Of a DNA stretch of 5,698 nt, positions 1-5,133 are shown piece after piece. Every line of letters starts with the position of its first letter. Position 1 is the stretch's first letter. The notes under the pieces were generated by a model, which was given only the letters and a program-made list of their open reading frames with translations, was not told the DNA's origin and did not search any database. A program made the translations under genes and the position numbers. Source of the DNA: Methanosarcinales archaeon (lineage in GTDB: Archaea > Halobacteriota > Methanosarcinia > Methanosarcinales > Methanocomedenaceae); the NCBI GenBank assembly GCA_030614485.1, contig JAUWTY010000083.1:1-5698 (forward strand), read 5' to 3'.

Positions 1-57
1 GTGGTGCGCCAGGGGCCGGTGTTTGATTGGGGCGAGGATGGGTTGAGGTTTGATTGA
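1..57 (+). CDS. 3' end of a gene cut by the window edge; possibly PyrK-like electron-transfer subunit
   Basis: Frame 1 is open from the first base and ends with TGA at 55-57, giving 18 residues that contain RQGPVFDWGE. A GPVF motif close to the C-terminus is typical of PyrK, the FAD/[2Fe-2S] electron-transfer subunit of dihydroorotate dehydrogenase, where the last cluster cysteine lies three residues before the GPVF glycine (C-x-x-GPVF). Here that position is a valine, which argues against a normal PyrK. The stretch is visibly more GC-rich than the AT-rich DNA that follows, which fits a coding end. With 18 residues the family call is weak: the existence of a gene end is moderately likely and its identity is a guess. 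No pyrD-like gene follows on this strand. Confidence 0.35.
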   Translation: MVRQGPVFDWGEDGLRFD

Positions 58-75
58 GGGAGTCTGTGGTATTAT

Positions 76-119
76 ATGACTTATTGGAGACCCTGCACCT
101 TTGGTGCATGGGTCGTCAT
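76..119. other. Long bulged hairpin, possible 3' end structure of the left-edge gene
   Basis: GACCC-TGCACC (89-99) pairs with GGTGCA-T-GGGTC (103-114) around a TTT loop. This makes 11 pairs with one bulged T at 109. ATGAC (76-80) pairs with GTCAT (115-119) outside it, leaving the left-side bulge 81-88, for 16 pairs in all. It begins 18 bases after the TGA at 55-57. It could be an mRNA 3' structure, a terminator of the upstream gene, or a structured RNA. There is no long T run after it, so a classical terminator call is weak. Confidence 0.45.
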
Positions 120-200
120 TTATCAAGTGATTCCTCTAAATCTATTACGCATAAATTAAATGAATTCATGCAGCATCTCCTCTAAATAGGGAGTATTAAG

Positions 201-296
201 ATGAGAGTATATAAACGTTTTAACAGTTTGTGGGGGTCGGCAAATGATACTTATGCAATGAATGTTAATCTAACAAAGTCTGTTTGGTTCATATGA
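201..296 (+). CDS. Possible micro-ORF, 31 residues, no recognised family
   Basis: ATG at 201 opens a 31-codon frame closed by TGA at 294-296. A purine-rich AGGGAG at 188-193 sits seven bases before the ATG, a good Shine-Dalgarno position and as good a ribosome site as any in the window. The product begins MRVYKRFNSLWG and is basic and aromatic at the N-terminus, with no hydrophobic span and no motif I recognise. It stands alone between convergent genes. A frame of this length with a chance ribosome site is not rare, so it may be spurious. Confidence 0.25.
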   Translation: MRVYKRFNSLWGSANDTYAMNVNLTKSVWFI

Positions 297-354
297 CACT
301 ACAAACAATATGAAATTATAGTGGTCAATAGGAATGATGTATTGTTTGGCTAAC

Positions 355-381
355 AAGTTTTCAAATCAGTTTGAAATACTT
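355..381 (-). terminator. Hairpin right after the repeat-protein stop codon, candidate terminator
   Basis: TTTCAAA (359-365) and TTTGAAA (370-376) are perfect inverted arms around a four-base loop, and AAGT (355-358) pairs with ACTT (378-381) with one bulged base at 377. That gives 11 pairs. On the minus strand this starts one base after the stop codon of the repeat-protein gene at 383-385. The stem is AT-rich and there is no long U tract after it, so termination is inferred from position and symmetry only. Confidence 0.35.
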
Positions 382-382
382 T

Positions 383-1063
383 TCAACCCTGGGTCTTATT
401 TGCTTCCACCATTGCTTTTCGTGCATCAGCCTGCCGTTTTTCCACCACACATATATTGGCACATTCGATAAGTTTCTCTTTAGGAGGTGTCTTGCCCGCT
501 ATCTTGTATGCCTCTAAACCACTGGACACCCAACCCCACTCAAAACAGGAATCGCCGCAGATTGTAAGTTCCTGTGCTGGCGGTGTCTTGCCTGTGGTTT
601 TGTATGCCTCAAGGCCGTCATGTAACTTACCTTCCTCAAAACACTTCCTGGCACAAATAGCAAGTTCTTCTTCAGGCGGAGCCACATCTGCAATTTCATA
701 TGCCTTTAAACCATGGGCAAGTTTCCCTTCCTGAAAGGACTTCTTGCCAGTGGCAATGAGTTTATCCTTTGGAAGAGGGATTCCCATTGCTTTTGAACCT
801 TCTATAGCAGAATAAATCTGGCCCTCTTCGAGATACTTTGCAAGCCAGCCAATAAGCAATTCTCCAGGCAGCTCTATCCCCACAACCTTGGCACCTTCTA
901 TTGCTTTAACCATCCAGCCTTTCTCAAGGTACTGGTATATGTATCCTTTGAGTTCATCTTCTGATAGTGTTTCTCCTCCTATTTCAGAAGCTTCAATGGC
1001 TTCAGCCATCCGACCTTTTTCAAGACGTTCTTTTATGTACGCGATAAGTTTTTCGTCACTCAT
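383..1063 (-). CDS. Soluble protein of seven exact 32-residue helical repeats, function unknown
   Basis: The 226-residue product is almost nothing but repeat. After the start Met, seven consecutive 32-residue units fill residues 2-225 with no insertion and one trailing Gly. Each unit reads roughly PxxELI-(8)-(12)-xEG-K-xxxGLEAYKxAGKxP: two short helices, a Gly-containing turn and a Pro-led linker, which suggests a TPR/SEL1/PPR-like right-handed solenoid. The unit is shorter than the 34-residue TPR and I do not recognise the family. Repeats 5-7 carry Cys at repeat positions 8 and 12 (C137/C141, C169/C173, C201/C205); repeats 1-4 have Tyr, Trp, Thr, Ser or Arg there. There is no signal peptide or membrane span. 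The start at 1063 is preferred because the AAAGGT at 1076-1081 lies too close to the alternative ATG at 1075 but upstream of this one, and the repeats begin right after it. The membrane-protein gene ends 32 bases upstream, so the two are probably co-transcribed. Such solenoids usually bind other proteins; that role is inference. Confidence 0.85.
   Translation of the reverse strand: MSDEKLIAYIKERLEKGRMAEAIEASEIGGETLSEDELKGYIYQYLEKGWMVKAIEGAKVVGIELPGELLIGWLAKYLEEGQIYSAIEGSKAMGIPLPKDKLIATGKKSFQEGKLAHGLKAYEIADVAPPEEELAICARKCFEEGKLHDGLEAYKTTGKTPPAQELTICGDSCFEWGWVSSGLEAYKIAGKTPPKEKLIECANICVVEKRQADARKAMVEANKTQG
389..1060 (-). repeat. Seven in-frame 96-bp coding repeats
   Basis: The repeat-protein gene is an array of 96-bp units: 965-1060, 869-964, 773-868, 677-772, 581-676, 485-580 and 389-484, from N- to C-terminus. 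Neighbouring units still share short identical DNA words; for example GGTGTCTTGCC starts at 486 and again at 581, in adjoining units. Protein similarity is highest among units 4-7, which suggests these arose by later internal duplication. Confidence 0.8.
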
Positions 1064-1095
1064 AATTTTACACATACCTTTAATGATACAAATGG

Positions 1096-2085
1096 TTATC
1101 CAGTTTCATTTTTTATCACAGTGCGTCTCCACAAGACCAGCATGACCAGACTAACGACACTCACCAGCAACATTCCCTGCGTGGGGTCGGGATTCATGCC
1201 AGGATTGAATTCCTGTAATGCTGCAAACAGAATAAAGAAGGACAGGGAACCTGAGACCAGGGCCGTGATATGCCGTTTAGTCACATCCCGGTGATAGACT
1301 TGATGGGTGGCGAACAATAATGCAGAGGCAAAAAATACCAGTTGTATTGCAATTGTAATAATCCCAGACGTGCCTATTTCCGCAAGTAAATTTGGCAAAA
1401 TCAAATTTAAGGCCTGGAACATGAAACCCACAATTCCAAATACGGGCGGGGAAAGCACTGAAAATCTGTGAGTTGTAATCCTGGAGTCCCTATACCTGAA
1501 TGCCAACAGAGCTAACATTGCGATAACCGCTGTGCCACCGATAAGCAGTAGTGGGTGAGGATCGAAGGGGATCATCTCGCCGTTCTCCCAGGTACCCATG
1601 AACATCATACCAAGAAGTGTAATCAAAACCAACCCGGCTGCTGCAAGTCTAAGTCCCCTTTTCTTCAGTAGAGGCACACTTGCATATTCTGGCCAGTACA
1701 TACCAACCAGGACAATGGGTATTAATGTGCTGATAGTTGCATGGTAGAATGTCAGCATAATGGTCCACGTCCACTGGACCCCGAAATACATGCCGTATCC
1801 AGACAGGATTCCCATATCTATCCAGCCTGGGTTGAAGTATGATTTTACCATCAGCCCCTCTTCAACAATACCGTACGCTACAGCCAGGAATATGACGCTC
1901 CATTGCAGGTTCCATCTAACCATTGCTTCTCTTATCAGCAATGTTCCGCAGCCGTACAATAGCACCAACATTAACAACATTACAGGGTTGAAGAATTGCA
2001 GCGGCGGGCTGGAACCACTGAGGAGTTCTCCGATTGTGGGTGGAAGAAATAATAAAGTGAACAATATTTTTGTTTCAGTTTTCAT
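1096..2085 (-). CDS. Polytopic membrane protein, about ten helices, conserved but uncharacterised
   Basis: The product is 329 residues from the ATG at 2085 (337 from the ATG at 2109) and consists of about ten hydrophobic spans, so it is an integral membrane protein with no cleavable signal. The N-terminus LPPTIGELLSGSSPP, then NPVMLLMLVLLYG, then YGIVEEGLMVKSYFNPGW look like fixed motifs of a family I know only as hypothetical. Two adjacent Glu (E75, E76) in span 3 followed by Lys, and a His (H115) in span 4, faintly recall the EExxxR and FxxxH motifs of CPBP/CaaX-type membrane proteases. The spacing and the rest do not match well enough to call it. I prefer the start at 2085 because a TATA-like box at 2111-2122 ends two bases before the ATG at 2109, and archaeal transcription should begin about 25 bases past the box. 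No Shine-Dalgarno site precedes either ATG. It leads a leftward pair with the repeat protein. Confidence 0.8.
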   Translation of the reverse strand: MKTETKILFTLLFLPPTIGELLSGSSPPLQFFNPVMLLMLVLLYGCGTLLIREAMVRWNLQWSVIFLAVAYGIVEEGLMVKSYFNPGWIDMGILSGYGMYFGVQWTWTIMLTFYHATISTLIPIVLVGMYWPEYASVPLLKKRGLRLAAAGLVLITLLGMMFMGTWENGEMIPFDPHPLLLIGGTAVIAMLALLAFRYRDSRITTHRFSVLSPPVFGIVGFMFQALNLILPNLLAEIGTSGIITIAIQLVFFASALLFATHQVYHRDVTKRHITALVSGSLSFFILFAALQEFNPGMNPDPTQGMLLVSVVSLVMLVLWRRTVIKNETG

Positions 2086-2110
2086 GTTTAAGCTATATGT
2101 ATTTGTCATA

Positions 2111-2122
2111 ATTTATATAAAA
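2111..2122. promoter_or_regulatory. Near-symmetric TATA-like box in the divergent control region
   Basis: The 12-mer ATTTATATAAAA resembles the archaeal TATA consensus on both strands. Leftward, a start site about 25 bases on would fall near 2088, just before the membrane-protein ATG at 2085, giving a nearly leaderless message. Rightward, a start near 2142 would give the DUF169 gene a leader of roughly 50 bases. No clear purine-rich BRE is seen on either side, so direction is uncertain. It may serve one gene or both. Confidence 0.4.
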
Positions 2123-2168
2123 TACCAAATGGATTGTTTATCCTTCAAGCTCTGATAAAGTAGTCATT

Positions 2169-2181
2169 TTATGCCGCATAA
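2169..2181. promoter_or_regulatory. 13-bp palindrome TTATGC-C-GCATAA, candidate operator
   Basis: Perfect six-base arms surround a single C, ending 11 bases before the first ATG of the DUF169 gene. The position between a TATA-like box and the start codon suits a repressor site. A six-base-arm palindrome is expected by chance several times in a window this size, so location is the only support. Confidence 0.25.
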
Positions 2182-2192
2182 GCTAGAATTGA

Positions 2193-2822
2193 ATGTTAAT
2201 GTCAATAAAGAATATCACAGCCTTAATGGACCGTGGTTATCCTGTAGGTGTAAAGTTCCTGTCAGATAGGCCAGCATCCCATACTGAAAAACTTTTCTGC
2301 GAACTAATCCAACAGGCCCGCCAGGGCGAAACCATCTCATTTTCAGAACAGGGATGTCCCGTGGGCGCCTATGTGCTGGGCAGGGACGCCCCCCGGCCCG
2401 AAGAATACTATTTCAATTCGGGCAGGTACAGTAGCCAAGAATCTGCCGTCCGGGCAGCAGAAGCATTACCCCGACTTGAGGCACCGTATAGTTCAATCCA
2501 GCTCTTTCCCCTAACAGAAGACACCCCTGATTTTGATGTAATGCTGCTTTTTCTCTCCCCTGAGAAGGCCACGCAGCTGGTGCAGGCATTCTCCTACCAT
2601 TCCGGGCGGCCCCTGACATTCATCACCGGCGGCACGGCTTCAGTCTGTGGGGACTGCACAGCAGCGCCTGCCACTAACGGTCGCATATGTATTTCCGTTG
2701 GCTGTAAGGGTTCCCGCAAGCACAGCAAATATGGGGAAGATGAATTAATTGCCGCTATTCCCTTCAATCTCGTCAAAGATATCCATGAAGGACTTTTAGC
2801 CATACCAGGCATATTTGATTAA
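2193..2822 (+). CDS. DUF169-family protein, function unknown
   Basis: The 209-residue product matches the general plan of DUF169 proteins. It has a CPVGAYVLG segment (residues 55-63), a central strand pair followed by FLSPEKATQLVQAFSY (120-135), and a C-terminal core that runs from CGDC (152-155) through ISVGCKGSRKHSKYG (167-181) to DELIAAIP. Cysteines C36, C55, C152, C155, C166 and C171 are concentrated where the family is most conserved and could bind a metal, cluster or cofactor; this is inference, as the biochemical role of DUF169 is not established as far as I know. It appears cytosolic, with no membrane span. ATGs at 2193 and 2199 are both possible and no clear ribosome site decides. 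It is 54 bases upstream of the riboflavin kinase gene on the same strand, which suggests a link to flavin metabolism or simple co-transcription. Confidence 0.8.
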   Translation: MLMSIKNITALMDRGYPVGVKFLSDRPASHTEKLFCELIQQARQGETISFSEQGCPVGAYVLGRDAPRPEEYYFNSGRYSSQESAVRAAEALPRLEAPYSSIQLFPLTEDTPDFDVMLLFLSPEKATQLVQAFSYHSGRPLTFITGGTASVCGDCTAAPATNGRICISVGCKGSRKHSKYGEDELIAAIPFNLVKDIHEGLLAIPGIFD

Positions 2823-2834
2823 GTAAATCCGCAA

Positions 2835-2848
2835 CCTTTAATTAAAGG
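2835..2848. promoter_or_regulatory. Perfect 14-bp palindrome upstream of ribK, candidate RbkR operator
   Basis: CCTTTAATTAAAGG is fully self-complementary, with seven-base arms. It lies 29 bases before the first ATG of the riboflavin kinase gene and 13 bases after the DUF169 stop. Its TTTAATTAAA core is AT-rich and could overlap a TATA element, so a protein bound here would block transcription. The downstream gene encodes a winged-helix/kinase fusion of the type that regulates riboflavin genes in archaea. Autoregulation through this site is a reasonable inference, not shown. Confidence 0.4.
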
Positions 2849-2876
2849 CACACCATATTTGTCATACATCTCATAA

Positions 2877-3545
2877 ATGGTTGGCATCATGGAAAACATA
2901 TCAGCATTAAAGAAACTGGCACTATTAGGTGGAATTGATGGAATTGTAACATTATCTTCCCCTGAATTTGCAGAACACATATCATCAAGCCCCCAGACAG
3001 CCTCCAGACGACTTCAAACCCTTGAACATGCCGGATATATTACCCGCAAGATAGAACCCTCTGGTCAGAAAGTGATGATCACAAGACAGGGGCGACTGGT
3101 GCTTGAAACAGAGTACATGGAATACCGCCAGATATTCACCCGTCCTTCCACACACATAGAACTTACCGGCAAGGTAATCACCGGCCTGGGTGAAGGACAG
3201 TATTATACCACCCTGAAAGGTTACCACGACCAGTTCCTCAAACTGTTGGAATTTGATCCCTATCCCGGTACATTGAACATAAAACTTGAAGGCGAAAGTG
3301 TTGGATGCCGGACTATGCTGAATTTAAAGGACGGCATAATCATCGACGGATTTAACAGCAAAAACCGAACCTTCGGCGGAGGGCGCTGCTACCCGATTAA
3401 ATTGGGAAACGGGACCAAAGGTGCCATAATGATTCCTGAGCGGACACATTATCCTGAGGATATCATTGAAATAATATCCCCCGATAACCTGCGAGGAAAA
3501 TTGAAATTAAAAGACGGCAGCAAGATAACCGTCAAGGTTGAATAA
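2877..3545 (+). CDS. ribK: CTP-dependent riboflavin kinase with N-terminal winged-helix domain (RbkR type)
   Basis: This enzyme phosphorylates riboflavin to FMN, using CTP in characterised archaeal members. The 222 residues form two parts. Residues about 8-85 are a MarR-like winged helix, with SSPQTASRRLQTLEHAGYI (37-55) as recognition region and the wing at about 56-72. Residues about 88-220 are the archaeal kinase domain, with GLGEGQYY (103-110), PYPGTLNIKL (128-137), RTFGGGRCYP (164-173) and PERTHY (187-192). Stand-alone archaeal kinases such as MJ0056 are about 136 residues, so the extra length is the DNA-binding domain. Fusions of this kind (RbkR) are known bifunctional regulators of riboflavin genes. 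ATG at 2877 and ATG at 2889 are both plausible; neither has a good ribosome site. The stop TAA (3543-3545) is 34 bases before ribB, so the two are almost certainly one operon. The domains look complete. Confidence 0.92.
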   Translation: MVGIMENISALKKLALLGGIDGIVTLSSPEFAEHISSSPQTASRRLQTLEHAGYITRKIEPSGQKVMITRQGRLVLETEYMEYRQIFTRPSTHIELTGKVITGLGEGQYYTTLKGYHDQFLKLLEFDPYPGTLNIKLEGESVGCRTMLNLKDGIIIDGFNSKNRTFGGGRCYPIKLGNGTKGAIMIPERTHYPEDIIEIISPDNLRGKLKLKDGSKITVKVE

Positions 3546-3567
3546 AATAGAAAATTACCCATACATT

Positions 3568-3573
3568 AAGGTG
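3568..3573 (+). promoter_or_regulatory. Ribosome binding site of ribB
   Basis: AAGGTG ends six bases before the ATG at 3580 and matches part of the GGAGGTG anti-16S consensus. It fixes the ribB start at 3580. The longer frame begins with a TTG at 3538 inside the end of ribK, has no such site, and adds 14 residues of non-family sequence. Confidence 0.7.
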
Positions 3574-3579
3574 CATATA

Positions 3580-4302
3580 ATGAACAAATCAAATAATAAT
3601 GTACAGCAAGCGGTCGAGTCATTGAAAAAAGGCCAGATGATACTTCTTTTTGATTCGGAAGATAGAGAAGGTGAGACTGATTTTGTTATTCCGGCCGCCA
3701 GCACCACACCTGAACATATTTACCAGATGCGAAAGGACGGTGGTGGGCTCATCTGCGTTGCTATTCATCCGACTGCATCCCAGAAACTGGGTCTTCCTTT
3801 CTATGCAGACATTCTGCGCCACACCGACATAAACGGTAATGGTAAAACACTAAGTAAACTGGTTGAAAAACAGGGTGACATCCCCTACGACTCAAAATCT
3901 TCATTTTCACTATGGGTAAACCACAGGGACACGTTTACCGGCATACCGGACCGGGACCGGGCATTGACCATTAGCCGTATGGGTAACCTTGTGCAGGATG
4001 CCATGGATGGTAAAGATGTAGATATTTCAACTGAATTCAGGTCGCCAGGCCATGTTTCTCTACTGAGGGCTGCCAGTGGTCTGGTGAAGGAGCGCACAGG
4101 ACAGACCGAACTATCAGTGGTCCTTGCACTTTTAGCCGATATAACTCCCGCCATTGCTATCTGTGAAATGCTTGACGATTCAACTGGCCTTGCGCTGACC
4201 AAAGCTGATGCACAAAAATATGCTGATAAACACGGACTTGTGTTTCTGGAAGGAAGAGAAGCCATCCAGGCATACAATAATTCATTGAATCTGGATGACT
4301 AG
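3580..4302 (+). CDS. ribB: 3,4-dihydroxy-2-butanone 4-phosphate synthase
   Basis: RibB converts ribulose 5-phosphate to 3,4-dihydroxy-2-butanone 4-phosphate plus formate, the four-carbon donor for the riboflavin ring. The 240-residue product has the family order: FDSEDREGETDFVIPA near the N-terminus (DREGE at 28-32, the acidic Mg-binding loop), GGGLICVAI, the HRDTFTGIPDRDRALTI substrate loop, EFRSPGHVSLL with the metal-ligand His at 158, and ERTGQTELSV with Glu 177. The C-terminal tail ends AYNNSLNLDD. It is full length and single-domain, with no RibA fusion. It follows ribK by 34 bases, so precursor synthesis and FMN formation are coupled. Its last 47 codons, including the stop, are duplicated as a decayed remnant at 4949-5088. 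Downstream, the gene faces a convergent regulator gene whose stop is 47 bases away. Confidence 0.95.
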   Translation: MNKSNNNVQQAVESLKKGQMILLFDSEDREGETDFVIPAASTTPEHIYQMRKDGGGLICVAIHPTASQKLGLPFYADILRHTDINGNGKTLSKLVEKQGDIPYDSKSSFSLWVNHRDTFTGIPDRDRALTISRMGNLVQDAMDGKDVDISTEFRSPGHVSLLRAASGLVKERTGQTELSVVLALLADITPAIAICEMLDDSTGLALTKADAQKYADKHGLVFLEGREAIQAYNNSLNLDD

Positions 4303-4349
4303 TCCGTTCGATATTTGAAAATTTTCAGTTTACGTAATGAAGATAGAAA

Positions 4350-4733
4350 TTAACTCTTGTTAAAGTTAATCTGTTTGAGCCGCTGGATGTTATCCAGCAT
4401 TTGCTTTGATTCATCTACCTTTTCACGCTCAAGCTGGTTGATTATGAAATTCATATCCTGATCCAGGCGGTATATTTTAAACGGCCTTCCCTTTCCCGGC
4501 TTTTTCTCTTCCCTGACCACTATCCATTTAAGTCCTTTAAGTTCACGTACAGCCATACTGACCTCCGGTTGTCTCATGTCAGACCCAATCTCTATCTGTC
4601 GGGAGGTTACCTCGTCCATATTTTTCAGATAAGTAAGGGTTTTGGCAACATTTCGCTTTAATCCTAATCCCATCAGGGTGACCGCAAACTCTTCATCACT
4701 CCCATCAAATACGCTAACTGATTGATTTTTCAT
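4350..4733 (-). CDS. Winged-helix transcriptional regulator, copy 1
   Basis: The 127-residue product has a short N-terminal region (1-20), then a winged-helix DNA-binding domain at about 22-90. TSRQIEIGSDMRQPEVS (43-59) leads into the recognition helix PEVSMAVRELKGLKW, and the basic wing is EEKKPGKGRPFKIYRL (75-90). Residues about 92-121 form a charged amphipathic helix likely used for dimerisation. It resembles the small ArsR/TrmB-like regulators common in methanogens and haloarchaea; the exact family is unsure. There is no ligand-binding domain. The start at 4733 has AGGAG at 4744-4748, ten bases upstream. It converges on ribB with a 47-base gap, and a paralogue 90% identical at protein level lies 784 bp away. 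Its targets cannot be read from the sequence; the neighbouring flavin operon and its own promoter are candidates. Confidence 0.88.
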   Translation of the reverse strand: MKNQSVSVFDGSDEEFAVTLMGLGLKRNVAKTLTYLKNMDEVTSRQIEIGSDMRQPEVSMAVRELKGLKWIVVREEKKPGKGRPFKIYRLDQDMNFIINQLEREKVDESKQMLDNIQRLKQINFNKS

Positions 4734-4774
4734 ATAATTATCTCTCCTAAATATTACATTAAATAATATATATA

Positions 4775-4782
4775 CATATAAG
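4775..4782 (-). promoter_or_regulatory. Candidate TATA box of regulator copy 1
   Basis: On the minus strand CTTATATG is preceded by purine-rich GATAAA, which resembles a BRE-TATA pair. Transcription starting about 25 bases on, near 4752, would include the AGGAG ribosome site. The surrounding AT-rich sequence offers other registers. The equivalent stretch in unit 2 keeps the TATAGA-AAAC flank. Confidence 0.35.
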
Positions 4783-4821
4783 TTTATCTATACATTAGTC
4801 TTATATTCAATAAGTTGGTGG

Positions 4822-4832
4822 CAAAAATTCGA
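4822..4832. promoter_or_regulatory. Conserved 11-mer upstream of regulator copy 1
   Basis: CAAAAATTCGA is identical at 4822-4832 and 5601-5611, in upstream DNA that otherwise shows only patchy similarity between the two units. It lies 89 bases upstream of the regulator start (84 in copy 2). It may be a protein-binding site, perhaps for the regulator itself, or simply a stretch that has not yet changed. Confidence 0.35.
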
Positions 4833-4948
4833 TAAATATATAATGTTAGAATATATTATTCATTGTATCCCTCACCTACCCCCTTAATGTGCCATGTATG
4901 GACAAAATTTTACTTCTTATCAACTAACACTGACTTTTTGTCAGAGCA

Positions 4949-5088
4949 TGTGAGATGCTTGAGGGTCCAGAGGTCTACCACTAATCAAAGCTGATAGACA
5001 AAAATATGCTGATTAACATGGACATGTATTCACGAAAAGAAAGGATGTCATCCAGATATACTACAGTTCACTGAATCAGGATGATTAG
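4949..5088 (+). pseudogene. ribB: Remnant of the ribB 3' end, duplicated and decayed
   Basis: This 140-base stretch aligns with the last 47 codons of ribB (4162-4302): by hand count 105 of 140 positions match, with one base deleted. Reading with a frame shift near 4970, it still encodes CEMLEGP, then GLPLIKADRQKYAD, stop, HGHVFTKRKDVIQIYYSS and LNQDD ending at the same TAG (5086-5088). The functional gene has CEMLDDST, GLALTKADAQKYADK and HGLVFLEGREAIQAYNNS. The frameshift and the in-frame TAA at the Lys codon make it non-functional, and it lacks the rest of the gene. About one third of the changes are at third codon positions, as expected for neutral decay. It marks the left end of unit 2 of the tandem duplication. 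Confidence 0.9.
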
Positions 5089-5133
5089 CTTCTGATGTAT
5101 TGTTACTTTGTACCTGCTTAAGGAAGCCATGAA

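Larger units (their letters stand above)
58..382. other. AT-rich intergenic region with hairpins and one possible micro-ORF
   Basis: These 325 bases lie between the 3' end of the left-edge gene and the 3' end of the leftward repeat-protein gene, so they separate convergent genes. They hold the bulged hairpin at 76-119, a 10-bp direct repeat TCCTCTAAAT at 132-141 and 178-187, the possible 31-codon ORF at 201-296 and the terminator-like hairpin at 355-381. I see no tRNA-like fold, no known riboswitch and no convincing longer gene. Confidence 0.6.
4162..4918. repeat. Unit 1 of a ~780-787 bp tandem duplication
   Basis: This segment runs from inside the 3' end of ribB, through the convergent regulator gene, to about 185 bases beyond the regulator start. 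It matches 4949-5698 in the same order and orientation. Offsets are 787 at its left end, 786 at the ribB stop, 784 at the regulator gene and about 780 in the upstream DNA (for example TTATATT at 4801 and 5581, and TACTTCTT at 4911 and 5691). Small indels account for the drift. The right limit is set by the window end, since unit 2 is cut there. Confidence 0.85.
4734..5133. other. Interval between the two regulator genes
   Basis: These 400 bases contain no intact gene. They hold the upstream region and likely promoter of regulator copy 1 (4734 to about 4840), the conserved 11-mer at 4822-4832, a short spacer (4919-4948) with a CTGAC-TTTTT-GTCAG hairpin at 4930-4944, the ribB remnant (4949-5088) and the 45-base gap before the stop of regulator copy 2. 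Confidence 0.7.

Noticed and set aside
456..734. Open plus-strand frame opposite the repeat protein
   Set aside because: It is the antisense shadow of the repeated gene; its own apparent repeats follow from the 96-bp units and it has no ribosome site.
389..1060. Regular 96-bp periodicity that could suggest a CRISPR or satellite array
   Set aside because: The units are coding, adjoin without spacers, and are similar at protein level more than at DNA level.
3538..3579. Extended ribB start at a TTG overlapping ribK
   Set aside because: The ATG at 3580 has AAGGTG six bases upstream, and the added 14 residues are outside the family pattern.
3885..4277. 130-codon minus-strand frame within ribB
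   Set aside because: It lies opposite the catalytic core of a well-conserved gene; the product is Ser/Arg-rich with no family resemblance.
4315..4328. TTGAAAATTTTCAG near-palindrome between ribB and the regulator as a terminator
   Set aside because: The stem would be only four or five AT-rich pairs and the matching place in unit 2 does not keep it.
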